NCBI GenBank assembly: GCA_934167875.1
Contig: CAKPMC010000005.1
Coordinates: 1-64,000 of the forward strand
Length of the DNA: 64,000 nucleotides
From: an uncultured Bacilli bacterium
GTDB lineage: Bacteria; Bacillota_I; Bacilli_A; RF39; UBA660
Reading direction: 5' to 3'
Every line of letters begins with the position of its first letter. Position 1 is the stretch's first letter. A program made the position numbers and the translations under genes. The notes below the pieces were generated by a model. The model ran no database searches. It saw nothing but the letters and a program-made list of their open reading frames with translations, and was not told the DNA's origin. This document shows positions 49,841-57,810 of this stretch, piece after piece.

Positions 49841-50869
49841 ATGGATAAAGAAGTAGTTGAATTATATTTAGATGACATAATTCCTAACCGTTTTCAACCA
49901 CGTGAAGTATTTAATGAAGAGGCACTAAGAGAATTATCAGCATCTATAAAAGAACATGGTGTAATTCAACCAATTATTGTTAGAAAAATAGGTGACAAAT
50001 ATGAAATAATAGCTGGTGAAAGAAGATATAAAGCATCAGCATTAGCAGGACTAACAAAAATTCCTGCCATAATTCGCAACCTAGATGATAAAGAAGCTTC
50101 TAAAGTTGCCCTTTTAGAGAATCTTCAAAGAAAAGATTTAACAGCAATAGAAGAAGCAAGAACATATCAAAAAATACTTGAATTAGATTCAATGACACAA
50201 GAAGAATTAGGTCGTACAATGGGTAAATCTCAAGCAGCAATAGCTAATAAAATGAGATTATTATCATTACCAGATGAAGTACAAGAGGCTTTATTAAAAG
50301 ATCAAATATCAGAACGTCATGCTAGAAGTTTATTAAACTTAGATACTCCAGAAGAACAAATTAATATGTTAAGAAAGATAATATCTAATCGTATGACAGT
50401 AAGAGAATTAGATAATGAAATTAGAGAACTAAAAGGTGAAACATCAATTCCATCAACTATTAACAATGATAGTGTTACAATAGTAAATGAAACTGGTCCA
50501 AAAGTAGAAGTAAATAATAATGAATCACATGAAGTGCCAACATTAAATTTACCAGAATCACCTTCAAATGAATTAGATGATGATTTCTCACCATTATCTT
50601 TTATTCCTAAAGATGATACTCCAGAAGTATTAGAAGCTTTATCTGATATTGAAGAACCAGAACCAATAGAAGAAAAATCAAATACTGATGATTTTAAAGC
50701 TATTGATAATTTATTAAAATCAACGAAATTGTATACAATGGAAGATGCTGTGAATGAAATAAAAAGTGTAGTAGCTAAAATTCAAAATAAAGGAATAAAG
50801 ATTACTACTGATGATATGGATTTTGAAAATACTTATCAAATAGTTATTAAAATTGATAAAAACAATTAA
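49841..50869 (+). CDS. noc: Nucleoid occlusion protein Noc (ParB paralogue)
   Basis: A 342-residue CTPase of the ParB family. Conserved blocks: NRFQPR, GVIQPIIVR, GERRYKAS (CTP-binding), ENLQRKDLTAIEEA and the recognition region GKSQAAIANKMR followed by QISERHARSL. The Gln, Lys and Arg there are those that distinguish Noc from ParB (which has GKSR). Unusually, it begins just 10-15 residues before the ParB core and so lacks the N-terminal amphipathic helix that attaches B. subtilis Noc to membrane. It has a long acidic linker (about 205-290) and a C-terminal domain, making it about 60 residues longer than Bacillus Noc. AGAGGG precedes the ATG. Confidence 0.88.
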   Translation: MDKEVVELYLDDIIPNRFQPREVFNEEALRELSASIKEHGVIQPIIVRKIGDKYEIIAGERRYKASALAGLTKIPAIIRNLDDKEASKVALLENLQRKDLTAIEEARTYQKILELDSMTQEELGRTMGKSQAAIANKMRLLSLPDEVQEALLKDQISERHARSLLNLDTPEEQINMLRKIISNRMTVRELDNEIRELKGETSIPSTINNDSVTIVNETGPKVEVNNNESHEVPTLNLPESPSNELDDDFSPLSFIPKDDTPEVLEALSDIEEPEPIEEKSNTDDFKAIDNLLKSTKLYTMEDAVNEIKSVVAKIQNKGIKITTDDMDFENTYQIVIKIDKNN

Positions 50870-50894
50870 AAAGTAGAACTTCTACTTTTTTTTT
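50868..50894 (+). terminator. noc terminator
   Basis: Arms AAAAAGTAGA / TCTACTTTTT followed by T, directly at the noc stop. Confidence 0.75.
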
Positions 50895-50959
50895 CGAAAA
50901 ACATTTCATAATTCATATATTTTTGTTAAAATAGAATAGTACAAAGAAAAGGTGGTAGT

Positions 50960-51748
50960 ATGGGAAAGATAATTTCATTAGTAAATCAAAAAGGTGGAGT
51001 AGGAAAAACAACAACAAGTATTAATCTTTCTGCATCACTTGCTTATTTAGGTAAAAAAGTATTATTAATAGACTTAGATCCACAAGGTAATACAACAACT
51101 GGTGTAGGAATTAATAAAGGCGATATCACAAATAGTGTTCATGAAGTTTTAACTGGTAAATGTGAAATTACTGAAGCAATTATAAAAACAAAGTATAAAA
51201 ATTTATATGTTTTACCTGCAACTATTAATCTAGCAGGATTAGATATGGAATTAATTGAAAAAAGTAAAGTAAATCAAGGCTTCGCTAAGAATGCCCAATT
51301 AAAAACATTTTTAGATCCAATTAAAGACTTATTTAATTATATAATAATTGATTGTCCCCCTTCTTTAGGATTAATAACTACTAATGCACTAACAGCTTCA
51401 GATTCAGTTATTATCCCAGTTCAATGTGAATTTTTTGCTTTGGAAGGAATTACTCAATTATTAAATACTATTATGTTAGCTCAAAAGAATTTAAATCCAA
51501 ATCTAGATATAGAAGGTGTTTTATTAACAATGCTTGATTCTAGAACATTGTTAGGACTAGAAGTAGTAGAAGATATAAGAAGATTCTTTAAAGAAAGAGT
51601 ATACAATACTATAATTCCAAGATTAGTAAAATTAACCGAAGCACCTTCACATGGAAAACCAATATTAGCTTATGACCCAAAACATAGGGCAACAGAAGCT
51701 TATATAAATTTAGCAAAGGAAGTGATTGCACGAAATGGAGACATCTAG
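50960..51748 (+). CDS. parA: Chromosome-partitioning ATPase ParA (Soj)
   Basis: A 262-residue Walker-type ATPase with the deviant P-loop KGGVGKTT (about 11-18), DLDPQGNTTTG and IIDCPPSLG. It works with ParB in origin segregation and, in Bacillus, controls DnaA activity. AGGTGG precedes the ATG. parB begins inside its last codons (overlap of 14 bp). Confidence 0.96.
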   Translation: MGKIISLVNQKGGVGKTTTSINLSASLAYLGKKVLLIDLDPQGNTTTGVGINKGDITNSVHEVLTGKCEITEAIIKTKYKNLYVLPATINLAGLDMELIEKSKVNQGFAKNAQLKTFLDPIKDLFNYIIIDCPPSLGLITTNALTASDSVIIPVQCEFFALEGITQLLNTIMLAQKNLNPNLDIEGVLLTMLDSRTLLGLEVVEDIRRFFKERVYNTIIPRLVKLTEAPSHGKPILAYDPKHRATEAYINLAKEVIARNGDI

Positions 51749-52616
51749 AAGAAAGGCTTTAGGAAGAGGCCTAGAAGAATTATTTAATAATGAACCAATG
51801 GATTATGAAAAAATTGAAGAAAAAATAATGGATGAATCTACAAATGAAGAAATAGTTGAATTACCATTATCTGAATTAAGAAGCAATCCATATCAGCCAA
51901 GAAAGAACTTTGATGAAGGAGCATTACAAGAATTAGCTAACTCTATTAAAGAACATGGCGTATTTCAACCAATTATTGCTAAAAAGAGTATAAAAGGTTA
52001 TGAAATAATAGCTGGTGAGCGTAGAGTAAAAGCCTCAATTCTAGCAGGAAAAGAAACTATTCCAGCTATTTTGAGAGATTTTTCAGATCAAGATATGATG
52101 GAAATTGCTTTACTTGAAAACTTACAAAGAGAAAATCTTAATGCTTTAGAAGAAGCTATAGCTTATAAAAAGTTAATAGATGAATTATCATTAACACAAG
52201 ATAAACTTGCTGAAAGATTAGGAAAAAGTAGAAGCCATATTACTAATATGTTAGGATTATTATCATTACCAGAAGAAGTAAAAGATATGATAATGGCTAA
52301 TAAATTATCTATGAGTCATGCACGTGTTCTAAGTAAGATAGAAGATAGTGAAAAAGTTAAACAATTAGCAGAAAAAATAGTTGTAGAAGGCTTAAGTGTA
52401 AGAGAGGTTGAAGATCTTTCACATGAAAATATTTATGAAAAGAAAAATACACAAGTAAGACATGAAACTAATCGCAACGAATACAAAGTAATAGAAGAAG
52501 AATTATCAGATAAATTTGGAACCAAAGTAAAAATTAAAAATAATAAAATTGAAATTCATTTTGTAAACCCTAATGATTTAAATAGAATTTTAGAAATTAT
52601 TGGACTAGATAACTAA
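51735..52616 (+). CDS. parB: Chromosome-partitioning protein ParB (Spo0J)
   Basis: A 293-residue CTP-dependent DNA clamp that binds parS and spreads. It has the N-terminal ParA-stimulating peptide (RRKALGRGLEELF), the YQPRKNF box, GERRVKAS and ENLQRENLNALEEA CTP motifs, and a recognition helix region GKSRSHITNM with LSMSHARVL, of ParB rather than Noc type. A C-terminal dimerisation domain ends the protein. The ATG at 51735 is used; an in-frame TTG at 51726 has better spacing to AAAGGA, so the true start may be three codons earlier. Probable parS targets lie at 33414-34115. Confidence 0.95.
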   Translation: METSRRKALGRGLEELFNNEPMDYEKIEEKIMDESTNEEIVELPLSELRSNPYQPRKNFDEGALQELANSIKEHGVFQPIIAKKSIKGYEIIAGERRVKASILAGKETIPAILRDFSDQDMMEIALLENLQRENLNALEEAIAYKKLIDELSLTQDKLAERLGKSRSHITNMLGLLSLPEEVKDMIMANKLSMSHARVLSKIEDSEKVKQLAEKIVVEGLSVREVEDLSHENIYEKKNTQVRHETNRNEYKVIEEELSDKFGTKVKIKNNKIEIHFVNPNDLNRILEIIGLDN

Positions 52617-52625
52617 CGGTGAAAT

Positions 52626-53435
52626 ATGTTTGAAAAATATTTTATTCCTCAAATTTATTTACCAATAGTATATATATGTATAGCCATTATAATAAATGGT
52701 GTTTTAAAAAGAATAATAGATAAAATAATTTCTAAAAAACAAGCCGATTTTTCTAAAAGTAGTTATAATTATAAAAAAACAGAAACTTTTAAAGTATTAT
52801 TAAAAAATTTAACTAAATATCTAATAATAATTTTTCTACTTTTAGCTATTTTAACAGTGTACGGCATAAATGTAACATCATTTTTAACGGGTTTAGGAAT
52901 AGTTGGGATTATTGTCGGATTAGCTCTACAAGATTTAGCCAAAGATCTAATAGCAGGTTTTACTATCATTTTAGAAAATCAATATGCAATTGGTGATACA
53001 ATATCAATTGGTGATTTTAAAGGAGAAGTAATCTATTTAGGCCTTAAAACTACTAGAATTAAAAGCTATGAGGGGCAAATTAAAATTATAGCCAATCGTA
53101 ATATAAGTGAAGTCATAAATTATAGTATGGAAAATTCTTTAGCAATTGTAGATATTGATGTAAGTTATGAGGAAAACAATGATAAAGTAGAAAAAGTGTT
53201 AAAAGAACTAACTGCTGAATTATCTAAAACACTACCAAATTTAAAAGGAAAAGTTGAATTATTAGGTATTCACGAACTTGCCTCATCATCAGTAAGATAT
53301 AGAATAATTGCTCCTACTGTAGCTATGCAACACTATGAAGTTGAAAGAATTCTTAGAAAAGAAATAAAAGATAGATTAGATAAGGAAAATATTAAGATTC
53401 CTTACCCACAAATAGAGGTGCATCATGGAGAATAA
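52626..53435 (+). CDS. MscS-family mechanosensitive channel
   Basis: A 269-residue small-conductance mechanosensitive channel with three N-terminal transmembrane helices (about 6-28, 58-80 and 88-115). The pore-lining TM3 and beta domain show GLGIVGIIVGLALQDLAKDLIAG and NQYAIGDTI. It opens under membrane tension to release solutes during osmotic down-shock. It follows parB by 9 bp, a place where MscS homologues are also found in other Firmicutes. GGTGA precedes the ATG. It overlaps the next gene by 11 bp. Confidence 0.9.
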   Translation: MFEKYFIPQIYLPIVYICIAIIINGVLKRIIDKIISKKQADFSKSSYNYKKTETFKVLLKNLTKYLIIIFLLLAILTVYGINVTSFLTGLGIVGIIVGLALQDLAKDLIAGFTIILENQYAIGDTISIGDFKGEVIYLGLKTTRIKSYEGQIKIIANRNISEVINYSMENSLAIVDIDVSYEENNDKVEKVLKELTAELSKTLPNLKGKVELLGIHELASSSVRYRIIAPTVAMQHYEVERILRKEIKDRLDKENIKIPYPQIEVHHGE

Positions 53436-53622
53436 AGAATATAAACTAAATGATAGAGTTATAATGAAAAAAGGTCATCCATGTGGAGCAAATGAATGGA
53501 AAATAATAAGATTAGGTATTGATATAAAGATTGAATGTTGTAATTGTGGAAGAGTTGTTATGATACCAAGAATCGAGTTTAATCGTAAATTAAAAAAAGT
53601 AATTAATAGTGAGGATGTGTAG
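53425..53622 (+). CDS. DUF951 protein (YyzM)
   Basis: A 65-residue protein of DUF951. The family pattern is visible: YKLNDRVIMKKGHPCGANEWKI..., then CCNCGRVVMIPRIEF with the conserved cysteines. It resembles a small OB or Zn-ribbon protein. In B. subtilis yyzM lies directly before ychF (yyaF); here a transporter gene separates them. It overlaps the MscS gene by 11 bp and so is translationally coupled. Function unknown. Confidence 0.85.
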   Translation: MENKEYKLNDRVIMKKGHPCGANEWKIIRLGIDIKIECCNCGRVVMIPRIEFNRKLKKVINSEDV

Positions 53623-53623
53623 T

Positions 53624-55222
53624 ATGAAGGAAAAGAAGAAGTTAAAACTGAAAAAGTTTTACTTACATCCAGTAACGGCATTTATTTTATTAACTTTTTT
53701 AGTAATGGTATTAAGTGGAATATTTTCTCTTTTTGAAATGCAGGCTACTTATTCAAAAATAAATTCTACAACAGGTGAATTAGAAACAACTTTAGTTACA
53801 GTAGAAAATTTATTTGGTTTTAGTGGTCTAAAGTATATTATAAGTAATGCTGCTAAAAACTTTATGAGTTTTACTACTTTAAGTACTTTGCTTATAGCAC
53901 TAATTGGTTTAGCAGTAACTCAAGCAACGGGTTTACTTGATGCTTTTATCAAAAGAGTATTAGTAAAAATAGATAATAAAAAAATAACATTTATAATAAT
54001 TTTTCTTGCTACTATTTCTAGTTTAATAAATGATATTGGTTATGTAATAATTATCCCATTAGCTGCCTTAATTTTCTTAAAAAATAATCGTAATCCACTA
54101 GCTGGTATAATAGCTGCATTCTGTGGCGTAGCATTTGGTTATGGTGTAACATTATTTGTTGGAAGTATGGAAGTAAATTTAGTTTCAACAACTGAACAAG
54201 CAGCTAGATTAATAGACTCTAGTTACCACGTAGCTTTATCGTCAAATTTAATAATAATAATAATATCATCAATAATTCTATCAATAATAGGAACATTAAT
54301 TATAGAGAAAATAACTATTCCAAAATTAGGAAGATATAGAGATGTTAATGATTTAGCTAAAACTAGTGAAATTAAAATAGTAGAAAGTGTTGAAGAAGAA
54401 GAACAAAGAAAACTAGCATTAGAAATTCATGAAAAAAAGGGAATGAAAAATGCCAGTATTGTTGCAATAATATTTGCTTTATTCTTTATTTATTCTTTAA
54501 TACCAAATCTACCTTTTTCAGGAATGTTACTTGATATGAATGAAACTACCTATTTAGGACAAGCTTTTGGTCCTAATTCCTACTTTCAAGATGGTTTCAC
54601 ATACATGGTATCACTATTTTTTATACTAACAGGAATAGCTTATGGAATAGGCGCAAAGACTATTATAAATGATAAAGAATTACTGATAGATGTAAGTAAA
54701 TCAATGTCAGAAGTAGGTATTCTAATACCTATGGTTTTCTTTGCTACTCAATTTATAGCAGTATTTAGAAAAACGAATATTGCAACTATATTTACAGCAT
54801 GGGGTGCTAATTTAATAAATAGTTTAGAATTTAGTGGTGTTCCTTTAATCATATTAATAATTATTGTAATTGCTATAACTAATATTTTTAACACAACACC
54901 AACAGCTAAATGGACTATTTTAGCTCCAGTAGTAATTCCTAAATTAATGCAAGCTAATATTTCGCCAGAATTTGGTCAATTTATTTTAAGAGCTGCTGAT
55001 TCAATGACTAAAGGTATCACCCCATTATTAACATATTTTGTGATATTTGTTGGTTACTTGAACATATATAATTCAAATAAAAAAAGACCAATCACAATCG
55101 GTAATTCATTAAAGCTAATTATGCCATATTGTTTAATTATAAGTGTAGTATGGTTAGTTATAATACTATTATGGTATTTGACAGGATTACCATTAGGAAT
55201 GGGTGTATATCCAACATTATAA
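53624..55222 (+). CDS. AbgT-family transporter
   Basis: A 532-residue membrane protein with about 11 transmembrane helices, of the AbgT family. Supporting blocks are LIALIGLAVTQATGLLDAF, the re-entrant-type motif NDIGYVIIIPLAALIF, NTTPTAKWTILAPVVIP and SMTKGITPLLTYFVIF. Family members carry p-aminobenzoyl-glutamate or export sulphonamide-type compounds; other peptide-like substrates are possible. A charged loop (about 240-285) lies between helices 6 and 7. The ATG at 53624 is chosen because GAGGATG is upstream; a GTG five codons earlier is unlikely. It starts 1 bp after the DUF951 stop and ends with a strong terminator. Confidence 0.85.
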   Translation: MKEKKKLKLKKFYLHPVTAFILLTFLVMVLSGIFSLFEMQATYSKINSTTGELETTLVTVENLFGFSGLKYIISNAAKNFMSFTTLSTLLIALIGLAVTQATGLLDAFIKRVLVKIDNKKITFIIIFLATISSLINDIGYVIIIPLAALIFLKNNRNPLAGIIAAFCGVAFGYGVTLFVGSMEVNLVSTTEQAARLIDSSYHVALSSNLIIIIISSIILSIIGTLIIEKITIPKLGRYRDVNDLAKTSEIKIVESVEEEEQRKLALEIHEKKGMKNASIVAIIFALFFIYSLIPNLPFSGMLLDMNETTYLGQAFGPNSYFQDGFTYMVSLFFILTGIAYGIGAKTIINDKELLIDVSKSMSEVGILIPMVFFATQFIAVFRKTNIATIFTAWGANLINSLEFSGVPLIILIIIVIAITNIFNTTPTAKWTILAPVVIPKLMQANISPEFGQFILRAADSMTKGITPLLTYFVIFVGYLNIYNSNKKRPITIGNSLKLIMPYCLIISVVWLVIILLWYLTGLPLGMGVYPTL

Positions 55223-55250
55223 GAACAACTGTAGTTGTTCTTTAATTTTT
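55221..55250 (+). terminator. Terminator after the AbgT-type transporter
   Basis: Perfect stem AAGAACAAC TGTA GTTGTTCTT, then a T-rich tail, overlapping the stop codon. Confidence 0.75.
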
Positions 55251-55312
55251 ATTACTTACATTGTGTTATTTTGTGTGAATCTTTTAAAAATGTATGCTTT
55301 TTATAAAATAAA

Positions 55313-55321
55313 TGTTATAAT
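55313..55321 (+). promoter_or_regulatory. ychF promoter (extended -10)
   Basis: TGTTATAAT, a perfect TATAAT with TGn extension, 24 bp before the start codon; the -35 region is poor. Confidence 0.55.
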
Positions 55322-55344
55322 AATTCAAGAAAAGAGGTATAAGT

Positions 55345-56445
55345 ATGGGCTTAACAGCAGGAATAGTAGGACTTCCTAACGTAGGAAAATCAACATTATT
55401 TAATGCAATTACTAAAAAGAGTATCCTAGCAGCAAATTATCCATTTGCTACAATTGAACCAAATGTAGGCGTTGTAACAGTACCGGATGAAAGGCTAGAA
55501 ATATTAAATGATTTATATAATCCGGAAAGATTAATACCAACAGCATTTGAATTTACTGATATTGCTGGCCTAGTAAAAGGCGCTAGTCAAGGTGAAGGAT
55601 TAGGTAATAAATTTTTATCTCATATTAGAGAAACAGATGCTATAGTAGAAGTAGTAAGATGTTTTGATAATAAAGACATAATACATGTTGAAGGAGCAGT
55701 AGATCCTATTCGTGATATTGAAATAATAAATTTAGAATTAGTCTTAGCTGACTTAGAAAGTATTGGTAATCGTATCGAAAAAATAGAAAAAAAAGTAAAA
55801 GCTGGTAAAGATAAAGATGATATTCAAGAATTAGAAGCATTAATTAAAGCTAAATCAGCCTTAGAAAAAAATGAAGCTCTAAGAACAGTAGATTTTACTA
55901 AAGAAGAATTACATGCCATTAAATCATATAACTTCTTAACTTTAAAACCTATTATCTATATGGCTAATATAAATGAGGATGAAGTAGCTACTGAAGATAA
56001 TGAATATGTTAAAAAGGTAAAAGAATATGCATCTAAAGAGAATGCCAAAGTAATAAAAGTTTGTGCAAAAATTGAAGAAGAATTAAGTCAGTTAGAGGAT
56101 GATGATCATCAAGATATGTTAGCAGCACTTGGAATACAAATGAGTGGTTTAGATCAATTAATAAAAGCTACTTATGATTTACTAGGTTTAGCAACTTACT
56201 TCACAGTAGGAAAAGATGAAGTAAGAGCATGGACTTTCAAAAAAGGGATGAATGCTAAAGAATGTGCAGGTATTATTCATACTGATTTTGAAAAAGGATT
56301 TATAAGAGCTGAAGTTATGTCTTATGATGATCTAGTTTCATGTGGTAGTGAATTAAAGGTAAAAGAAGCAGGACGTGCTAGATTAGAAGGAAAAGATTAT
56401 TTAATGCAAGATGGAGATATTTGCTATTTTAGATTTAATGTTTAA
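55345..56445 (+). CDS. ychF: Ribosome-binding ATPase YchF/OLA1
   Basis: A 366-residue OBG-related P-loop protein that prefers ATP. Walker A GLPNVGKST, switch II-like DIAGLVKGASQGEGLGN, an NxxE-type specificity motif (MANINED) and a C-terminal TGS domain ending QDGDICYFRFNV are visible. It associates with ribosomes and affects stress responses. GAGG precedes the ATG. The DUF951-transporter-ychF-rpsF order keeps the Bacillus framework with insertions. Confidence 0.96.
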   Translation: MGLTAGIVGLPNVGKSTLFNAITKKSILAANYPFATIEPNVGVVTVPDERLEILNDLYNPERLIPTAFEFTDIAGLVKGASQGEGLGNKFLSHIRETDAIVEVVRCFDNKDIIHVEGAVDPIRDIEIINLELVLADLESIGNRIEKIEKKVKAGKDKDDIQELEALIKAKSALEKNEALRTVDFTKEELHAIKSYNFLTLKPIIYMANINEDEVATEDNEYVKKVKEYASKENAKVIKVCAKIEEELSQLEDDDHQDMLAALGIQMSGLDQLIKATYDLLGLATYFTVGKDEVRAWTFKKGMNAKECAGIIHTDFEKGFIRAEVMSYDDLVSCGSELKVKEAGRARLEGKDYLMQDGDICYFRFNV

Positions 56446-56488
56446 ATAAAAATAAAATGGTAAACATAAGTTATAAAAGGAGGATAAA

Positions 56489-57130
56489 ATGGAAAATAAA
56501 ATATATTCAAAAGTATTTTTATGGCTATTTATAGGAATGTTAGTAACATTTTTAACTGGTATTTATACAACTACTAATGAGTCAGCATTAACAGTAATAT
56601 TCAGTGGTGGATTTTACTGGATATTAGTTATAGTAGAATTAGGTTTAGCCATTTTTCTCTCAGCAAGAATTCACAAAATGAGTGCAACAACAGCTAGAAT
56701 TTGCTACTTATTATATACATTTTTAACAGGTTTAACCTTTTCATCAATATTTATAGTTTATAAATTAGAATCAATATTATTAGTTTTTGGAATTACATCT
56801 TTATTATTTTTAATATTTGCTATTATTGGTAAAACCACAAATATTGATTTAAGTAAATTAAGTACATACTTACTAATGATGTTATTAGGAATTATTATTT
56901 GTAGTATTGTAAATATCTTTTTAAAAAGCTCAACATTTGATATTGTAATTTCATGTATAAGTATTGTAGTTTTCTTAGGTTATATTGCTTATGATGTTCA
57001 AAAAATTAAAAAATTGAACGGTTTGATTACAGAAGATAATCTTGCTGTAATAGGAGCATTTGAATTGTACTTAGATTTTATTAATATTTTTATAGATCTA
57101 TTAAGATTATTTGGAAAAGCAGATGACTAA
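56489..57130 (+). CDS. Bax inhibitor-1 (YccA)-family membrane protein
   Basis: A 213-residue protein with seven transmembrane helices in the BI-1/YetJ pattern. The conserved end with Asp residues (YIAYDVQKIKK and GAFELYLDFINIFIDLLRLFG) carries the pair of Asp that form the pH sensor in BsYetJ, a calcium-leak channel. AGGAGG precedes the ATG. It follows ychF by 43 bp and has its own terminator overlapping the stop. Confidence 0.9.
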   Translation: MENKIYSKVFLWLFIGMLVTFLTGIYTTTNESALTVIFSGGFYWILVIVELGLAIFLSARIHKMSATTARICYLLYTFLTGLTFSSIFIVYKLESILLVFGITSLLFLIFAIIGKTTNIDLSKLSTYLLMMLLGIIICSIVNIFLKSSTFDIVISCISIVVFLGYIAYDVQKIKKLNGLITEDNLAVIGAFELYLDFINIFIDLLRLFGKADD

Positions 57131-57142
57131 TCTGCTTTTTTA
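57115..57142 (+). terminator. Terminator after the BI-1 gene
   Basis: Perfect stem AAAAGCAGAT / ATCTGCTTTT with T-run, including the last codons of the gene. Confidence 0.75.
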
Positions 57143-57171
57143 TTGACAAATTTTTAATATAAAGATACTAT
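57143..57171 (+). promoter_or_regulatory. Promoter of the zinc-ribbon DUF4234 gene
   Basis: Perfect TTGACA (57143-57148), 17-nt spacer, TACTAT (57166-57171). Confidence 0.6.
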
Positions 57172-57193
57172 ATAGATAGTAGGAGGAGTGAAA

Positions 57194-57676
57194 ATGAAGT
57201 TTTGTTCTAAATGTGGAAATCAGTTATCTGAAGGATTAAATTTTTGTCCCAGTTGTGGAGCTCAAATAAGTCAAGATCAACCTCAACAACAAAATCAATA
57301 TCAACAACAAGTGTACAATACTAACATGCCACTTATTAAAAACAGAAATATAGCTATGCAAGTTATATTATCTATCTTAACTTGTGGTATATACGGACTT
57401 TATTGGTTCATAACAATGACTGATGAATCTAATGTCTTATCAGATGAAAAAACAGCTTCAGGTGGTATGGCAGTATTACTAACACTAGTTACTTGTGGTA
57501 TATATTCATTTTATTGGAACTATAAAATGGGTCAAAAGTTAAATCTAGCTGGTAGAAAATATAATAAATCAATATCAGATAATTCAGTTTTATATCTTGT
57601 CTTATCATTATTAAGTTTAACTATAGTAAACTACTGTTTAATTCAATCTGATTTAAATAAGTTTTCAAACAACTAA
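57194..57676 (+). CDS. Zinc-ribbon DUF4234 membrane protein
   Basis: A 160-residue protein: an N-terminal zinc ribbon (CSKCGNQL...CPSCGAQ, residues 3-23), a Gln-rich linker (about 27-45) and a C-terminal DUF4234-type domain with three to four transmembrane segments (SILTCGIYGLYWF and VTCGIYSFYWN repeats). AGGAGG precedes the ATG at 57194; a GTG two codons earlier is possible. It stands alone between two terminators. Function unknown; such proteins are common in gut Firmicutes. Confidence 0.8.
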   Translation: MKFCSKCGNQLSEGLNFCPSCGAQISQDQPQQQNQYQQQVYNTNMPLIKNRNIAMQVILSILTCGIYGLYWFITMTDESNVLSDEKTASGGMAVLLTLVTCGIYSFYWNYKMGQKLNLAGRKYNKSISDNSVLYLVLSLLSLTIVNYCLIQSDLNKFSNN

Positions 57677-57704
57677 AAATATCCTAAATTAGGATATTTT
57701 TTTG
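57676..57704 (+). terminator. Terminator after the DUF4234 gene
   Basis: AAATATCCTA AAT TAGGATATTT stem followed by a T-run, starting at the stop codon. Confidence 0.75.
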
Positions 57705-57733
57705 TGGACAATAATAATTAAAAGTGTTATTAT
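57705..57733 (+). promoter_or_regulatory. helD promoter
   Basis: TGGACA (57705-57710), 17-nt spacer, TATTAT (57728-57733) with TGT extension. It begins at the end of the preceding terminator. Confidence 0.6.
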
Positions 57734-57766
57734 CAAATTACACCCAGTATTTACGGATAAAGATAG

Positions 57767-57790
57767 ACGATTGAAAAATATCGTTTTTTT
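57767..57790 (+). promoter_or_regulatory. Terminator-like hairpin in the helD leader
   Basis: A short stem ACGAT / ATCGT followed by seven T, between the promoter and the AGGAGG site of helD. With five pairs it is weak, but its position fits transcription attenuation. Confidence 0.35.
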
Positions 57791-57810
57791 GGCGTTTAAA
57801 GGAGGTTAAA

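Noticed and set aside
49901..49920. CACGTGAA in noc as a sixth parS
   Set aside because: Only the central bases match; the outer palindrome is missing and the sequence codes for the conserved FQPREVF block.
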